Counted from the stretch's first letter, positions 1 to 9,062 are shown. The stretch: DNA of 24,619 nt from DATGEP01 sp035310125 (GCA_035310125.1 DATGEP010000379.1:1-24619); one strand, 5' to 3'. Notes: generated by a model from the sequence alone, not told the origin. Numbers and translations: made by a program.

Positions 1-38
1 TATGCCCGGCAGTGTGTGCCGTCCCTCACCCGTCCGCT

Positions 39-68
39 TTGACACATGCGTCGTATGCGGGCTACAGT
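39..68 (+). promoter_or_regulatory. candidate sigma-70 promoter for the TPR gene
   Basis: A perfect TTGACA (39-44) is followed after 18 bp by TACAGT (63-68), which matches four of six -10 bases. It lies about 40 bp upstream of the chosen TPR-protein start. No transcript evidence is available, and the -10 is only fair. Confidence 0.4.
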
Positions 69-109
69 CTCGTATGAAGAGAGCGAAGTATATTGCTGAG
101 GATACAGCC

Positions 110-2350
110 ATGACACAATCCCAAGACATTGTGCGTGATGAGGCGCTTGCGAACCTGCGCGCGGGGACGATCGCGCTTGGGGAGGGCAAGCTGGAAAGCG
201 CCGCTGAGGCGCTGGTCTCCGCTGAAACCGTTTTTCGCCAGCTTCACGACACCGCGCATGCCGCCGACAGCCGCGCCGCGCTGGCTGAAGTCCAGCGGCA
301 AAACGGCGCGGTAGATCAGGCGGGAGCGTCCTACGAGCGGGCCATACAGATGTACAAGGAGGCCGGCCAACCGGCTCGCGAGGGGAGCGTCACGCTGGCG
401 CTCGGTCACATCGAGCGCCAGCGCGGGCAACTCGACAAAGCGTGGGAACATTATTACCTGGCGCTGCGCCTTTTCGAGAAAGCCGGGAGCGTCAGCGGAC
501 AGGCTGGCGCGTCGCTGGCGCTGGGGCATATCGAACGCCAGCGCGGACATCTGGGGAAAGCCGCCGACTACTACTCGACGGCACGCGCCACGTATGCCAC
601 CGCGCACGACGCTTTTGGCGAAGCGGATGCTACGAAAGGACTGGCCGACATGCTCGCCGGCCAGTCCCGCTACGACGCCGCCGATACGGTATACGGCGAG
701 GCGCAGGAACTCTACCGCAAGGCGCACGACAGTTTCGGCGAAGTGGATGCGCTCATTGGGCGGGGACGCCTCGCGATGGACCGCGCACAGTTAGATGGCG
801 CGGCCACCCTCTTTGGTGAGGCTATCGCCATGGCGTCACCGCTCGAATACGATCTTGGCGAAGCTGACGGCACCCTTGGCCTTGCCGAAGTCTCCTTGCA
901 TCGAGGCCGCCTTGACCAGGCGCTGGCTAGTGGCATGAGCGCCCAGACGGCCTACGATACCGCCGGCAACGGACTTGGCGCGGCGGAGGCCAACCGCATT
1001 CTCGGTGAGGTACAGATGCGTCGCGGGCAGGTGGCCGCCGCTATCGCCGGCTTTAACCGCTCCGCCCGCACCTTCAAGACCCTCCATGCGAGCGAGCCAT
1101 ACATCCGCGCACTCCTCGGCGGCGGCGAGGCCAACCGCCGCAAGGCGAATCCACGCAAGGCGGAAGATTTGTTTACCCAGGCGAAGGAGGCAGCACAGGA
1201 TATCGAGCATCCCGTGCTGGAGACTCGCGCCGCGCTGGGGCTTGCCAGCATCGCGCGCTCACGCGGCCAGTGGCGGATTGCGGCTCCCGCGCTGGACGAA
1301 GCGGTGCACCGGTTCGAGCAATATAGCCGTCCGGCAGCGGCGGCGCATGCCCTCGTTGAGCGCGCACGCCTCGCCCTGGCGCGCGGCGAGCTGGATAGCG
1401 CCCGCTCGTTCGCGACGAATGCTCGCGCGCAGGCCGAACAATCCGAGCGAGATACCGGCGAGCGCGGCCCGATCTCCGCCGCAGTCACCGTCCTCGCGGA
1501 TACCGCGCTGGCCTTTGGCGACCTGGAATCGGCGCGGGCGCTTGCCACTGAGGCGGTGACGCTCGCCGCACGCGAGAGCGACGCGCTGCCCGCCGTGGAT
1601 GCGACGCTTACGCAGGCTGAAACCGAGCTACGCGCCGATAATCTGGATGCTGCCGTTGCCGCCTTCAACCGGACTGAAATGCTCGCGCGGGCCAGCGAGG
1701 CACCGCTGCAAGAAGGGCTGGCGCGCGTGGGGCTGGCGCGTGTGCTGCTCCGTCGCGGACTCTGGGAAGAATCCGCCAATGCGCACCAGGAGTATGTGCA
1801 ACGCTTCCGCGTATTCGACGACGTAGCCGCGATGGCGCTGGTCAACCTTGGGCTGGCTGAAGCGCGCCGCAGCGCGGGCGACGACGACGGCGCCCGACAA
1901 GCGTTCGCTCAGGCGCAGAAACTCTATGCCGGTAGCGACAATCCGCTGGGCGAAGCGGAAGCCATCCAGGGCGAGGCGCGGATTCTGCTGGATGTGCCAG
2001 AGATCGAAGCGGCGGTGGGGCGCTACCGCCGGGCGATGGATCAGGTGGAGCGCGTCGGTGGTGGCGTCGCGGACGATGTCGCTCGCGCCAGCTTCTATGA
2101 CAACTACGCGGTGCTCTATGCCGAAGCCATCTTCGCCTCGGCTCGCGAAAGCAACGCTGAGCGCGCGCTGGAAATTGTCCACGTCTATGTTGCCCGTGCT
2201 GGCAAGCCTGGGCTTGGCGCCGCCGCGCAACGCCTACGCGAGTATGAGCAGAGCCTGCCCACCCGTGGTGCGGATCTCACCAGGGAAGAGATCGAGCAGA
2301 ACAAAGCGATCGGCCATATTCTCGCCGACGCGCGCAAGGCGCTCACGTAG
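110..2350 (+). CDS. TPR-repeat protein (746 aa)
   Basis: This protein is built almost entirely of tetratricopeptide-type helical repeats with a period near 40 residues. Recurring patterns are LALGHIERQRG, FGEAD and A..Y..A; the two LALGHIERQRG units are nearly identical. Such solenoids mediate protein-protein contacts, and no catalytic motif is visible. No signal peptide or membrane segment is seen, so it is probably cytoplasmic. The last ~90 residues (from about ASFYDNYAVLYAEAI) resemble the segment that precedes a CHAT protease domain in TPR-CHAT proteins, but the protein ends where CHAT would begin. I chose ATG 110 because GAGG lies 8 nt upstream. The frame is open from the window edge, with another ATG at 74 that lacks a ribosome site. 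The gene converges on the zinc-ribbon gene. The TPR call is firm; the partner and role are unknown. Confidence 0.85.
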   Translation: MTQSQDIVRDEALANLRAGTIALGEGKLESAAEALVSAETVFRQLHDTAHAADSRAALAEVQRQNGAVDQAGASYERAIQMYKEAGQPAREGSVTLALGHIERQRGQLDKAWEHYYLALRLFEKAGSVSGQAGASLALGHIERQRGHLGKAADYYSTARATYATAHDAFGEADATKGLADMLAGQSRYDAADTVYGEAQELYRKAHDSFGEVDALIGRGRLAMDRAQLDGAATLFGEAIAMASPLEYDLGEADGTLGLAEVSLHRGRLDQALASGMSAQTAYDTAGNGLGAAEANRILGEVQMRRGQVAAAIAGFNRSARTFKTLHASEPYIRALLGGGEANRRKANPRKAEDLFTQAKEAAQDIEHPVLETRAALGLASIARSRGQWRIAAPALDEAVHRFEQYSRPAAAAHALVERARLALARGELDSARSFATNARAQAEQSERDTGERGPISAAVTVLADTALAFGDLESARALATEAVTLAARESDALPAVDATLTQAETELRADNLDAAVAAFNRTEMLARASEAPLQEGLARVGLARVLLRRGLWEESANAHQEYVQRFRVFDDVAAMALVNLGLAEARRSAGDDDGARQAFAQAQKLYAGSDNPLGEAEAIQGEARILLDVPEIEAAVGRYRRAMDQVERVGGGVADDVARASFYDNYAVLYAEAIFASARESNAERALEIVHVYVARAGKPGLGAAAQRLREYEQSLPTRGADLTREEIEQNKAIGHILADARKALT

Positions 2351-2360
2351 GAGTGAGATG

Positions 2361-2389
2361 GACCCCTTCCCACAGTGAGGGAAGGGGTC
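2361..2389. terminator. hairpin between convergent genes, possible bidirectional terminator
   Basis: An 11-bp perfect stem (GACCCCTTCCC pairing with GGGAAGGGGTC) with a 7-nt loop lies 10 bp after the TPR stop codon and 14 bp from the end of the zinc-ribbon gene. Neither side has a clear T tract, so it may be a weak or factor-assisted terminator, or a member of the palindromic repeat family seen elsewhere in the window. Confidence 0.5.
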
Positions 2390-2403
2390 TGGCGAATTCT
2401 GGG

Positions 2404-2670
2404 TTAGTTGTGGCAGCCGCAGCTTCCGCCGCCGCAGGAGCAGCCACCCCCACCGCCGAAATCCTCGCCGCCGTCGCCGTAGTCGCCGCTATCAAACGAG
2501 TCGCCAAAGTCATCGCCGCCGCGACTGGGGCGGGCGAAGGCCGAGATCAGCTTGCGCACGTGCGTTCCGTGGCAATCCGCGCAAACCATGTCGCCCCGCG
2601 ACGCCTCGTAGCTCGTCAAAACCTCAAACTTACTCTGGCAGTCCGAGCAGTAATATTCGTACAGTGGCAT
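2404..2670 (-). CDS. FmdB-family zinc ribbon protein (88 aa)
   Basis: This small protein begins MPLYEYYCSDC, the hallmark start of the FmdB-type putative regulatory zinc ribbon. Two CxxC pairs (Cys8/Cys11 and Cys30/Cys33) are placed to bind one zinc ion. The rest is Gly/Asp-rich and ends in a Cys-rich tail (CSCGGGSCGCHN), which is common in this family. The molecular role is not established; the family is named after a gene near formamidase and is only presumed to be regulatory. ATG 2670 is chosen over longer in-frame starts because GGAGG lies 9 nt upstream and because the family begins at MPxYEY. It converges on the TPR gene and diverges from the phosphatase-like gene. Confidence 0.88.
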   Translation of the reverse strand: MPLYEYYCSDCQSKFEVLTSYEASRGDMVCADCHGTHVRKLISAFARPSRGGDDFGDSFDSGDYGDGGEDFGGGGGCSCGGGSCGCHN

Positions 2671-2813
2671 AGCTGGTGACCTCCACATCCGCGCCCCTGG
2701 CATCCCACACCGGGCGCGTCTCTGTGTCCATAGTATACGCGCTGTATCATGCTTCGCCGCCACCCATCTGTACAACTGAGACGGAGGCGGTTCGTTGCGG
2801 CAGGGGGCGGGCT

Positions 2814-2832
2814 CAGCAGGCAGCGCCCCTAC
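2814..2832. repeat. single copy of the GTAGGGGCG-type intergenic repeat
   Basis: Nineteen bases, CAGCAGGCAGCGCCCCTAC, match exactly the core of the tandem repeat at 9873-9956. It lies in the intergenic space between the divergent zinc-ribbon and phosphatase-like genes. Confidence 0.7.
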
Positions 2833-2896
2833 AGATGGCGTGATGTCCGCCATTTCCGCTATCATTCGCGAGAGGCCATCAAAGGAAAACGGTACG

Positions 2897-3469
2897 GTGA
2901 GCACTGATATCGTGTACGAGACGCACTCGTGGAGCGAGGACAACGACCGGGGCATCGCCACCGGCTGGCTCGATGGCCGGCTCTCCGAACGCGGGCGACG
3001 CCTTGCCGAAGAGCTTGGCCGGCGACGGCAGCGCGACGGAATCGCCCATGTGTTCACGTCCGATCTTGGGCGCGCCGTTGAAACCAGTGTCATCGCCTTC
3101 GCCGGAACCGCGCTGCCAATTACCAGGGATGCGCGCCTGCGCGAGTGCAATTACGGGCAGTGGAACGGTATGCCAGTCGTGCGGCTGGTAGGAGAGCGAC
3201 TGCTACACATTGACGATCCCTACCCGGACGGTGAAAGCTATCGCCAGGTCGCCAGGCGCGTGGCTACCTTCCTGGCCGATCTCGCGCGTGACTGGGACGG
3301 CGCCCGCGTGCTACTCATCGGACACGCGGCTACCCGCTGGGCGCTCGATCATCTGCTCAGTGGCATACCACTTGAGCAGCTTGTGAATGCGCCCTTCGAC
3401 TGGCGAGAGGGCTGGTCGTATACATTGCCCTCCGGCTGGACGGCGCCTCACCCCTTCGCTGGAGGATAA
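2897..3469 (+). CDS. histidine phosphatase (phosphoglycerate mutase-like) family protein with altered RHG motif
   Basis: The 190-residue product has the layout of the histidine phosphatase superfamily: a nucleophilic His near the N terminus (H10), TSDLGRAVET at 54-63 with Arg59, an acid residue in LRECNYG (E83), and a second His in IGHAATR (H143). The usual RHG triad is THS (9-11), so the conserved Arg is missing although His10 is kept. I recall a YETHS...DN...GxATGW subgroup like this, so it may be a natural subfamily rather than decay. Substrate unknown; presumed cytosolic phosphomonoesterase. GTG 2897 is preferred because AGGA lies about 10 nt upstream and the fold starts directly afterwards. 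ATG 2843 is an alternative start. Confidence 0.75.
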   Translation: MSTDIVYETHSWSEDNDRGIATGWLDGRLSERGRRLAEELGRRRQRDGIAHVFTSDLGRAVETSVIAFAGTALPITRDARLRECNYGQWNGMPVVRLVGERLLHIDDPYPDGESYRQVARRVATFLADLARDWDGARVLLIGHAATRWALDHLLSGIPLEQLVNAPFDWREGWSYTLPSGWTAPHPFAGG

Positions 3470-3670
3470 GGGCTCCTTCACAAACGGGAGGCGCGGTTTA
3501 GAGCCGGCGGGTGCACCGACGGAGTCGCGCCGCCGCGTGCTGACCCCAATACGTGATGGAACCGAGGATAGCGTGGCTCTTGACGGCGCGCCAGGTGTCG
3601 TCTACCATGAGCCCAGCAATTCACCTGGGTGTGCGGATACTGACGGAAGCGCCCGATGAGGAGGCCACAC

Positions 3671-5065
3671 GTGGACATCGCCCAGCAACCCGCCGCGCCC
3701 GCCACCACAGATGCGCCAATTGCATCTATCTCGCTCTGGCGCCAGCTTGCCATCAACGTCTTCTGGTTCGCCAATAACCTCCACTGGAATGCGCTGCTCT
3801 CCGTCGTCCTGCCTGCCGCCGTTGCCACGCTGCTGCCCTTTCACGACAAGGGACTCAACCTTGCGCTCGTGCTTGCCCCTGGCACCGTGCTCGCCTTCGT
3901 CGTGAATCCACTCGTCGGCAGCCTTAGCGATTACGCCCGCTTCAAGCTGGGCCGTCGCCGTCCGTTCATGCTGATCGGAACCGCTCTCAACGTCGTCGCG
4001 CTCCTTGCGATTGGATTTCTCTGTTACCTCGCCGATGGCCGCCTCAGTGTCACCGCGCTTCTCATCGGCTTTGTCTTGCTCTTCGCGCTGCTCCAGTTCT
4101 CGAATAATTTTGCCAATTCGCCCTGGTCCGCTATCATCGCAGATCAGGTGCCCAAACGCCAGCGCGGCTCCGCCTCCGGATTCTACGGCCTCATGACGCT
4201 GCTGGGCACCGCCGCGGGCGTCGAGCTTGCCGCCGCGCTTGTGCAGACGACTTCCAATGCGAGCCAGGCGCCCGCCAACACCGCCGCCTTCCGGCAGAGC
4301 CTCTTGTTCGTCTTCGCCGTCATCGCCGTTATCCAAACGGTCTTTGTCGCGTTCACTGTGCTCGCCGTCAAAGAACACCAGCCCGCCGAGCCGAAGACGT
4401 TTTCCTGGCCCGCCTTCCTCTCACGCTTCACCCTGGAGCCGCGCAAGTATCCTGATTTCACCTGGATTCTGCTCACCCGCCTGCTCATCATGACGGGCAT
4501 ATGGGCTATCAACTTCTTCCTGCTGTACTACTTTGAGGATGTTCTGGGCATCACCGGCAAGGGCCACGGCGCCTCCGGCTTCGGACTGCGCGTGGACACG
4601 CCGGAGCAGGCTCTTGCTTACTTCCTGCCGCTCGTTCTCGTCGCTGCCGCCATTACCGTCTACCTGGCAGGTTGGCTCTCGGATCGCGTGGGGCGCAAGA
4701 AGCTCGTCTACCTCTCCGGCGCGATGATGACTGTTGTGGCCCTCATCTTCATCTTTTTGCAGAGCTTCCCCGCCGCCCTTGTCGCCGCACTCTTCTTCGG
4801 GCTGGGCTACGGCGCGTATACCAGCGTGGACTGGGCGCTCGCTACTGATGTCCTCCCGCCAACAGATGAGGCGGGCAAAAATATGGGGATATGGTCCGCC
4901 GCAGGCATCATCCCGCAGGTCATCGGCGTCATGCTCGGCGGTCTGCTCATCTACTCGTTGCAGCGCCCCCCCAATCACCTTGGCTACACCGTCCTCTTCG
5001 GCGTGACTGTCGTCCTCTTTCTGCTGGGCACACTCCTCGTCTCACGGGTCAAGGGCGCCCGTTAG
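3671..5065 (+). CDS. MFS transporter, GPH/SLC45-like
   Basis: The 464-residue product is highly hydrophobic, with about twelve predicted membrane helices. The loop after helix 2 reads SLSDYARFKLGRRRPF, the G-x-x-SD...GRRRPF form found in GPH/sucrose-type (SLC45-like) carriers of the major facilitator superfamily. The matching loop in the second half is GWLSDRVGRKK. It probably carries a sugar, glycoside or similar solute across the cytoplasmic membrane with a cation, but the substrate cannot be read from sequence. GTG 3671 is chosen because GAGGAGG lies 6 nt upstream; ATG 3656 (five codons earlier) is possible with a weaker site. It stands alone, about 200 bp after the phosphatase-like gene. 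Confidence 0.85.
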   Translation: MDIAQQPAAPATTDAPIASISLWRQLAINVFWFANNLHWNALLSVVLPAAVATLLPFHDKGLNLALVLAPGTVLAFVVNPLVGSLSDYARFKLGRRRPFMLIGTALNVVALLAIGFLCYLADGRLSVTALLIGFVLLFALLQFSNNFANSPWSAIIADQVPKRQRGSASGFYGLMTLLGTAAGVELAAALVQTTSNASQAPANTAAFRQSLLFVFAVIAVIQTVFVAFTVLAVKEHQPAEPKTFSWPAFLSRFTLEPRKYPDFTWILLTRLLIMTGIWAINFFLLYYFEDVLGITGKGHGASGFGLRVDTPEQALAYFLPLVLVAAAITVYLAGWLSDRVGRKKLVYLSGAMMTVVALIFIFLQSFPAALVAALFFGLGYGAYTSVDWALATDVLPPTDEAGKNMGIWSAAGIIPQVIGVMLGGLLIYSLQRPPNHLGYTVLFGVTVVLFLLGTLLVSRVKGAR

Positions 5066-5259
5066 ACCGCTCAAGGCGTGCCGGGCGGGTACCTCGCGCC
5101 ACGTTCTCGAACCAAGATGGGCCAGATTGTGGTTGATTCTGGGTGTCCTTTGGCGGTAGCATCCAATGCGACAATTGTCTACTCAGTGCGTAGCATGCTC
5201 TACGGCTCGGAATGAAAGCCGTAGCTGGCCCGTTCGTGTATTGATTGGGAGGCAATGAC

Positions 5260-5838
5260 ATGTCCGCACCACGTGAAGCTGGGTCCCGTACCGTCTGGAA
5301 TGCTGACCCGTACCACACGCAAGTGGAGTTCTCCGCCAAGCACCTGGGCATGATGACGGTGCGCGGTAACTTTGCCGATGTCACGGTAACTGGCACGATT
5401 GACCCCGACCATCCTGAAGCGTCGTCGCTGGACGTCACCATGCTGTCGGCAAGCATACGGACCCACAACGAGAACCGGGACAACGATCTCCGGTCTTCGA
5501 ATTTTCTGGAAGTCGCCAAATACCCGACGATCACCTTCAAAAGCACGAAAATTGAGCCGACTGGGCAGGATCGCTACGCCATGACTGGCGACCTGACTAT
5601 CAAAGGCAACACGCGACCGATCACGTTGAACATGGTGCGCTACGGGGAATTCAATGATCCCATGATGGGCCACCGGATCGCCTACAGCGCCGAGGGCATG
5701 ATCAACCGGAAGGACTATGGTCTGACGTTCAATATGGTGCTCGATGGCAAGCTGATCGTCAGCGATGAGATTCATATTCAGATCGAGGGAGAGATCGTCG
5801 AGCAGCAAGAGCAATCCGCCGGCACTGGCAGCGCTTAG
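5260..5838 (+). CDS. YceI-family lipocalin-like protein
   Basis: The 192-residue product fits the YceI family, a beta-barrel fold that binds isoprenoid-type lipids. Characteristic segments in order are WNADPYHTQVEFSAKHLGMMTVRGNF (about 16-41), ASIRTHNENRDNDLRSSNFLEVAKYPTITF, DLTIKGNTRPITL, and NRKDYGLTFNMVLDGKLIVSDEIHIQIEGE. No signal peptide is present, unlike the periplasmic E. coli YceI, so this is the cytoplasmic form. ATG 5260 has GGGAGG 7 nt upstream. It converges on the DUF1501 gene, with only 12 bp between the two stop codons. A perfect 10-bp palindrome, GACAATTGTC (5170-5179), lies about 80 bp upstream and could be an operator. Confidence 0.9.
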   Translation: MSAPREAGSRTVWNADPYHTQVEFSAKHLGMMTVRGNFADVTVTGTIDPDHPEASSLDVTMLSASIRTHNENRDNDLRSSNFLEVAKYPTITFKSTKIEPTGQDRYAMTGDLTIKGNTRPITLNMVRYGEFNDPMMGHRIAYSAEGMINRKDYGLTFNMVLDGKLIVSDEIHIQIEGEIVEQQEQSAGTGSA

Positions 5839-5850
5839 CGAGTGAGGCGC

Positions 5851-7122
5851 TTACCCCGCCGGCAGGAACGCCTGGTCGCCGAAGCTCCCGCCCAGAACGC
5901 TATCCGCTGGTGCGCCGAGCCAGCGATCCAGCACCGTCGCGTAGACTGAGCGGAAATCCGTCGTGAACTTCAGATTGCCCGCGCTGTCCAGGTCATTCAG
6001 GTCCGGCGGCTCGCCGTAGATGCCGCCCTGCACCGCGTTGCCAAGCACAAATAGCGGCGCGGCTGTGCCGTGGTCTGTGCCCGCGCTCGCGTTCTCCTCT
6101 ACGCGCCGGCCAAACTCCGACCACGTCATCACGACCACGTCGCCGGCGGCGTTGTGCGCGGTCAGGTCGGCATAGAATGCCGCCAACCCTTCGGCCAGGT
6201 CTTTCAAGAGCTTTGGCTGGTCGGTATCTTGTGCGCTATGCGTATCGAAGCCGCCGAGTGTCACGTATCCCACGCGCAGCCCCAATCCCTGCACGATCAC
6301 CTCCGCCAGCACCTGTAATCCCCTGGCGAAGCTCGTTGTCGGATACTGCGCCTTCGGCGTGTAGCTCGATACCACATCGTGCAGTGTCTTCGATCCCTGC
6401 ACCGCATTCTGCGCCGTCGCGTCCAGCAGCGCCGCATAGGGCGCCGACTGTGGATACGTGTTGTATAGCTTCAGCAGCGTCTGGATGCGGGCTTCGGCAG
6501 CGCTCGTCTCACTCACCCGCGCCGGATCGGGCAGCAGACGATAGTTCTTCGGGTCGGCTACCACCGGCACATCCGCGCTGATGGACTTCAGCGCCACGGG
6601 CAGCGTCGTACCCACCGCCAGCGACTGGAATGGGTGCCCATCCTTATCCACGTAGCCGGCGACGTACTTGCCGAGCCAACCCTGCGCTCCCTGCCCGTTG
6701 AGGTCCAGAGTCTGCCAGATGTCCATCGAGGCAAAGTGCGAAAGGTTCGGGTTCGGATAGCCAACGCCCTCCACCACCGCCAGCTTCCGCTGCTGCCAGA
6801 GGGGTTGCAGCGCCTGTAGGGATGGGTTCATGCCCAGCCGGTCGTTCAGCGGCAGCACCGAGCTGGCGGGAATCGCCAGGGTTGGCCGCGCCTGGTAGTA
6901 GGTTCCGTCCAGGTAGGGCACGATGGTGTTCAGCCCATCATTGCCGCCCGCCATCTGCACCACAATCAGCGTCCGGGCTTGCGCCGCCTGCGCCCAGGCG
7001 GAGCCTTCGTGCGCCGCGTTGGAAGCCGCACGCACCGCGCGCGCAAAGATGGACGGCATAATCATGCCCGCGCTCACGGCTAGCAGTCCGTCGCGGATCA
7101 TCGCTCTGCGAGTGAGCAGCAT
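5851..7122 (-). CDS. DUF1501 family exported protein
   Basis: The 423-residue product begins with TRRAMIRDGLLAVSAGM, a twin-arginine-type leader (Arg5-Arg6 followed by a hydrophobic stretch), so it is probably exported folded through Tat. The body carries DUF1501 landmarks: MAGGNDGLNTIVP (about 57-69), LSHFASMDIWQT, GGFDTHS (around 300) and MTWSEFGRRVEENASAGTDHG. The family is distantly related to the alkaline phosphatase/sulfatase fold, and its reaction is not known. ATG 7122 has GAGGG 7 nt upstream. It follows the DUF1800 stop codon by 10 bp on the same strand, so the two are cotranscribed. This pairing recurs widely in bacteria and implies a shared exported function. Confidence 0.92.
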   Translation of the reverse strand: MLLTRRAMIRDGLLAVSAGMIMPSIFARAVRAASNAAHEGSAWAQAAQARTLIVVQMAGGNDGLNTIVPYLDGTYYQARPTLAIPASSVLPLNDRLGMNPSLQALQPLWQQRKLAVVEGVGYPNPNLSHFASMDIWQTLDLNGQGAQGWLGKYVAGYVDKDGHPFQSLAVGTTLPVALKSISADVPVVADPKNYRLLPDPARVSETSAAEARIQTLLKLYNTYPQSAPYAALLDATAQNAVQGSKTLHDVVSSYTPKAQYPTTSFARGLQVLAEVIVQGLGLRVGYVTLGGFDTHSAQDTDQPKLLKDLAEGLAAFYADLTAHNAAGDVVVMTWSEFGRRVEENASAGTDHGTAAPLFVLGNAVQGGIYGEPPDLNDLDSAGNLKFTTDFRSVYATVLDRWLGAPADSVLGGSFGDQAFLPAG

Positions 7123-7132
7123 GCGGATACCC

Positions 7133-8863
7133 TCAATTCATGTGATATTCGGGCATTGACATCACGAGATACAGCGCGGCACGGATGGCCGCCGCCGCAA
7201 CGGTTCCGCCGCCGTGCAGCGCGAATGTGGGACCGCCCTGTGGGCCGGAGGTCAGCGCGTCATGTACCAGGGTGCGGCGGTCGCTGGCAATGGTGTTATC
7301 CAGCAACGCCGCGATGAAGTAATCAGCAACATCCGAGGCCGAGCCAATCTGCCGGTCGTTGATGAGCTGCTGCAACGGCGAGCCCGCCGCGTTGACGCCA
7401 TTCTCACTCCTGGTGCGCTTCAGCGGAATCCCAGATGCCACCGCCAGCACCTCGTTGACAAAGTTGACTCGCGTCATCCACGCCTGCGTGGACATCCACA
7501 TGCCACTCACCTTATCGCCATCCCAGCCGGAGACATTGGGCGGATCGAACGGCAATTGTCCCATGTTGCTCATGATTGGCGCCAGCCCCGCCCCGTCCGT
7601 CTCGATGCCCAATCCACGCAGTGTGCCGGCGACGAACTCGACAGGACTCTTTACCCGCGCTCGGTACGCTTTGGTGCTGAAGAATTGTGGCGACTTGAGC
7701 ATCGCGGCGACCATCGCAGCGATGGTATGGTCGCTGTGGTAGTAGGCGTCAATCAGCGGCTGCAAGTCGCTCTGGCTGGGATTCTCGTAGACGAAGAAGC
7801 TCCACATGCGCCAAGCGATATGGTAGCCAGTTGAGGGATGTGCGCAGACGAGCTTCACCACGTCGTCCAGCCCCATCGGGCGCGACTGGCCAAGGAAATT
7901 GACCGTCCCAGTATAGTGCCGCTTCGGGACGAAGACGCCCTTTCCCGTCTGGCGATTGATGGTCCATCCGGTCAGCGCCAGTGCGCCCTGATGCACGTCA
8001 TCCTGCGTATAGTTGGGATTCCCGTTCGAGTCGGTGATGCCGAGCGTGAACAACTCCATCAGCTCGCGGGCATAGTTCTCGTTCGGCTTCGCGCCGGTGC
8101 TGGAGTGCCCATCGAGCCAGATGAGCATGGCCGGGTCGCTGCTGATGGCGCGCATCAGGTCGTCGAATTTGCCCATGCCCAGCGAGCGCAGCAGCTTGTT
8201 CTGCTGGATGAGCAGCGGGTAGCCCTTCTTGCCGCCGACCTTGGTGAGCGCGCTTGTCAGAACGCCGTGCCAGAAGAGCGTCATCTTTTCTTCTAGCGGG
8301 CGCTTGCTGTAGATCATGCGCAGCGTCCACCAGCGCACCACGTCCTGCGCGCTATTGAAGTTGAAGCGTATGGCGCTGAGCCGGCTGTCCAGGTCATCGG
8401 GTATGGAGGAGTAGTTGAGCAGGCGGTCAATCGAGCCGGAGATGCCAGCATCCAGATAGTCGCCGATATCGGCGTTCGCGGGACCAAAGCCGGCGCGCCG
8501 TAGCAGGTGCGCGATTTGGCCCGCCTGCGTCGTGAAGACGTCTGGAAGCGCGTGCTGACGAGAGAGGAGCAAGCCAGCCGCCGCGCCTAGCGCGCCCAAT
8601 CCCAGCGCTCCAGCACCCGCGCCGATCAATACGGCCCGGCGCGAGACACCACGCCTGCGTGGATGAGGCGCCTGGCTGGGGTCGCCGTCCGTGCCCCACC
8701 ACGCGGGCACGCCGTCGGGCGATGAAAGCGGCGTGGTCGGCGTGCCGTCCATGAGGCCGCCGGACAGAGGCGGCATGCTGGGTGGCAATGTGTCATCGTC
8801 TCGCACCGGCTGGCTGCTCCACGGCAAGCCGGACGGCGGGCGCTGGAGATCGTGCGGTCCCAT
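7133..8863 (-). CDS. DUF1800 family exported protein
   Basis: The 576-residue product has an unusually long Pro-rich N-terminal region (1-73), then RRRGVSRRAVLIGAGAGAL with a twin arginine at 75-76 and a Gly/Ala/Leu-rich hydrophobic stretch to about 100, a Tat-type signal or anchor. From about 113 comes the DUF1800 domain: HLLRRAGFGP, MTLFWHGVLTSAL, NENYARELMELFTLGI, YTQDDVHQGALALTGW, WRMWSFFVYENP and FDPPNVSGWDG. The function of DUF1800 is unknown. ATG 8863 is chosen because a GGTGGA ribosome site lies just upstream; an upstream in-frame ATG at 8965 has less support. First gene of a two-gene operon with the DUF1501 gene. Confidence 0.9.
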   Translation of the reverse strand: MGPHDLQRPPSGLPWSSQPVRDDDTLPPSMPPLSGGLMDGTPTTPLSSPDGVPAWWGTDGDPSQAPHPRRRGVSRRAVLIGAGAGALGLGALGAAAGLLLSRQHALPDVFTTQAGQIAHLLRRAGFGPANADIGDYLDAGISGSIDRLLNYSSIPDDLDSRLSAIRFNFNSAQDVVRWWTLRMIYSKRPLEEKMTLFWHGVLTSALTKVGGKKGYPLLIQQNKLLRSLGMGKFDDLMRAISSDPAMLIWLDGHSSTGAKPNENYARELMELFTLGITDSNGNPNYTQDDVHQGALALTGWTINRQTGKGVFVPKRHYTGTVNFLGQSRPMGLDDVVKLVCAHPSTGYHIAWRMWSFFVYENPSQSDLQPLIDAYYHSDHTIAAMVAAMLKSPQFFSTKAYRARVKSPVEFVAGTLRGLGIETDGAGLAPIMSNMGQLPFDPPNVSGWDGDKVSGMWMSTQAWMTRVNFVNEVLAVASGIPLKRTRSENGVNAAGSPLQQLINDRQIGSASDVADYFIAALLDNTIASDRRTLVHDALTSGPQGGPTFALHGGGTVAAAAIRAALYLVMSMPEYHMN

Positions 8864-9062
8864 CTGCTTCCACCTGTTACGTACACGATTGGCAGGGCTG
8901 GCTCGTGTGCTGAAGCATCGCGCCGCCCGTAACATCTCTCGGCACCAGCTAGTATGCGCGTGCAATCTTAGGAATAGCTGAGGAGGGTATTAGAGGTTGG
9001 TGATATTCGCATAGTATGGCGCCGCGCGGTACTCTGGTATGCGCCCGCGGTGAGGTCGTCTT

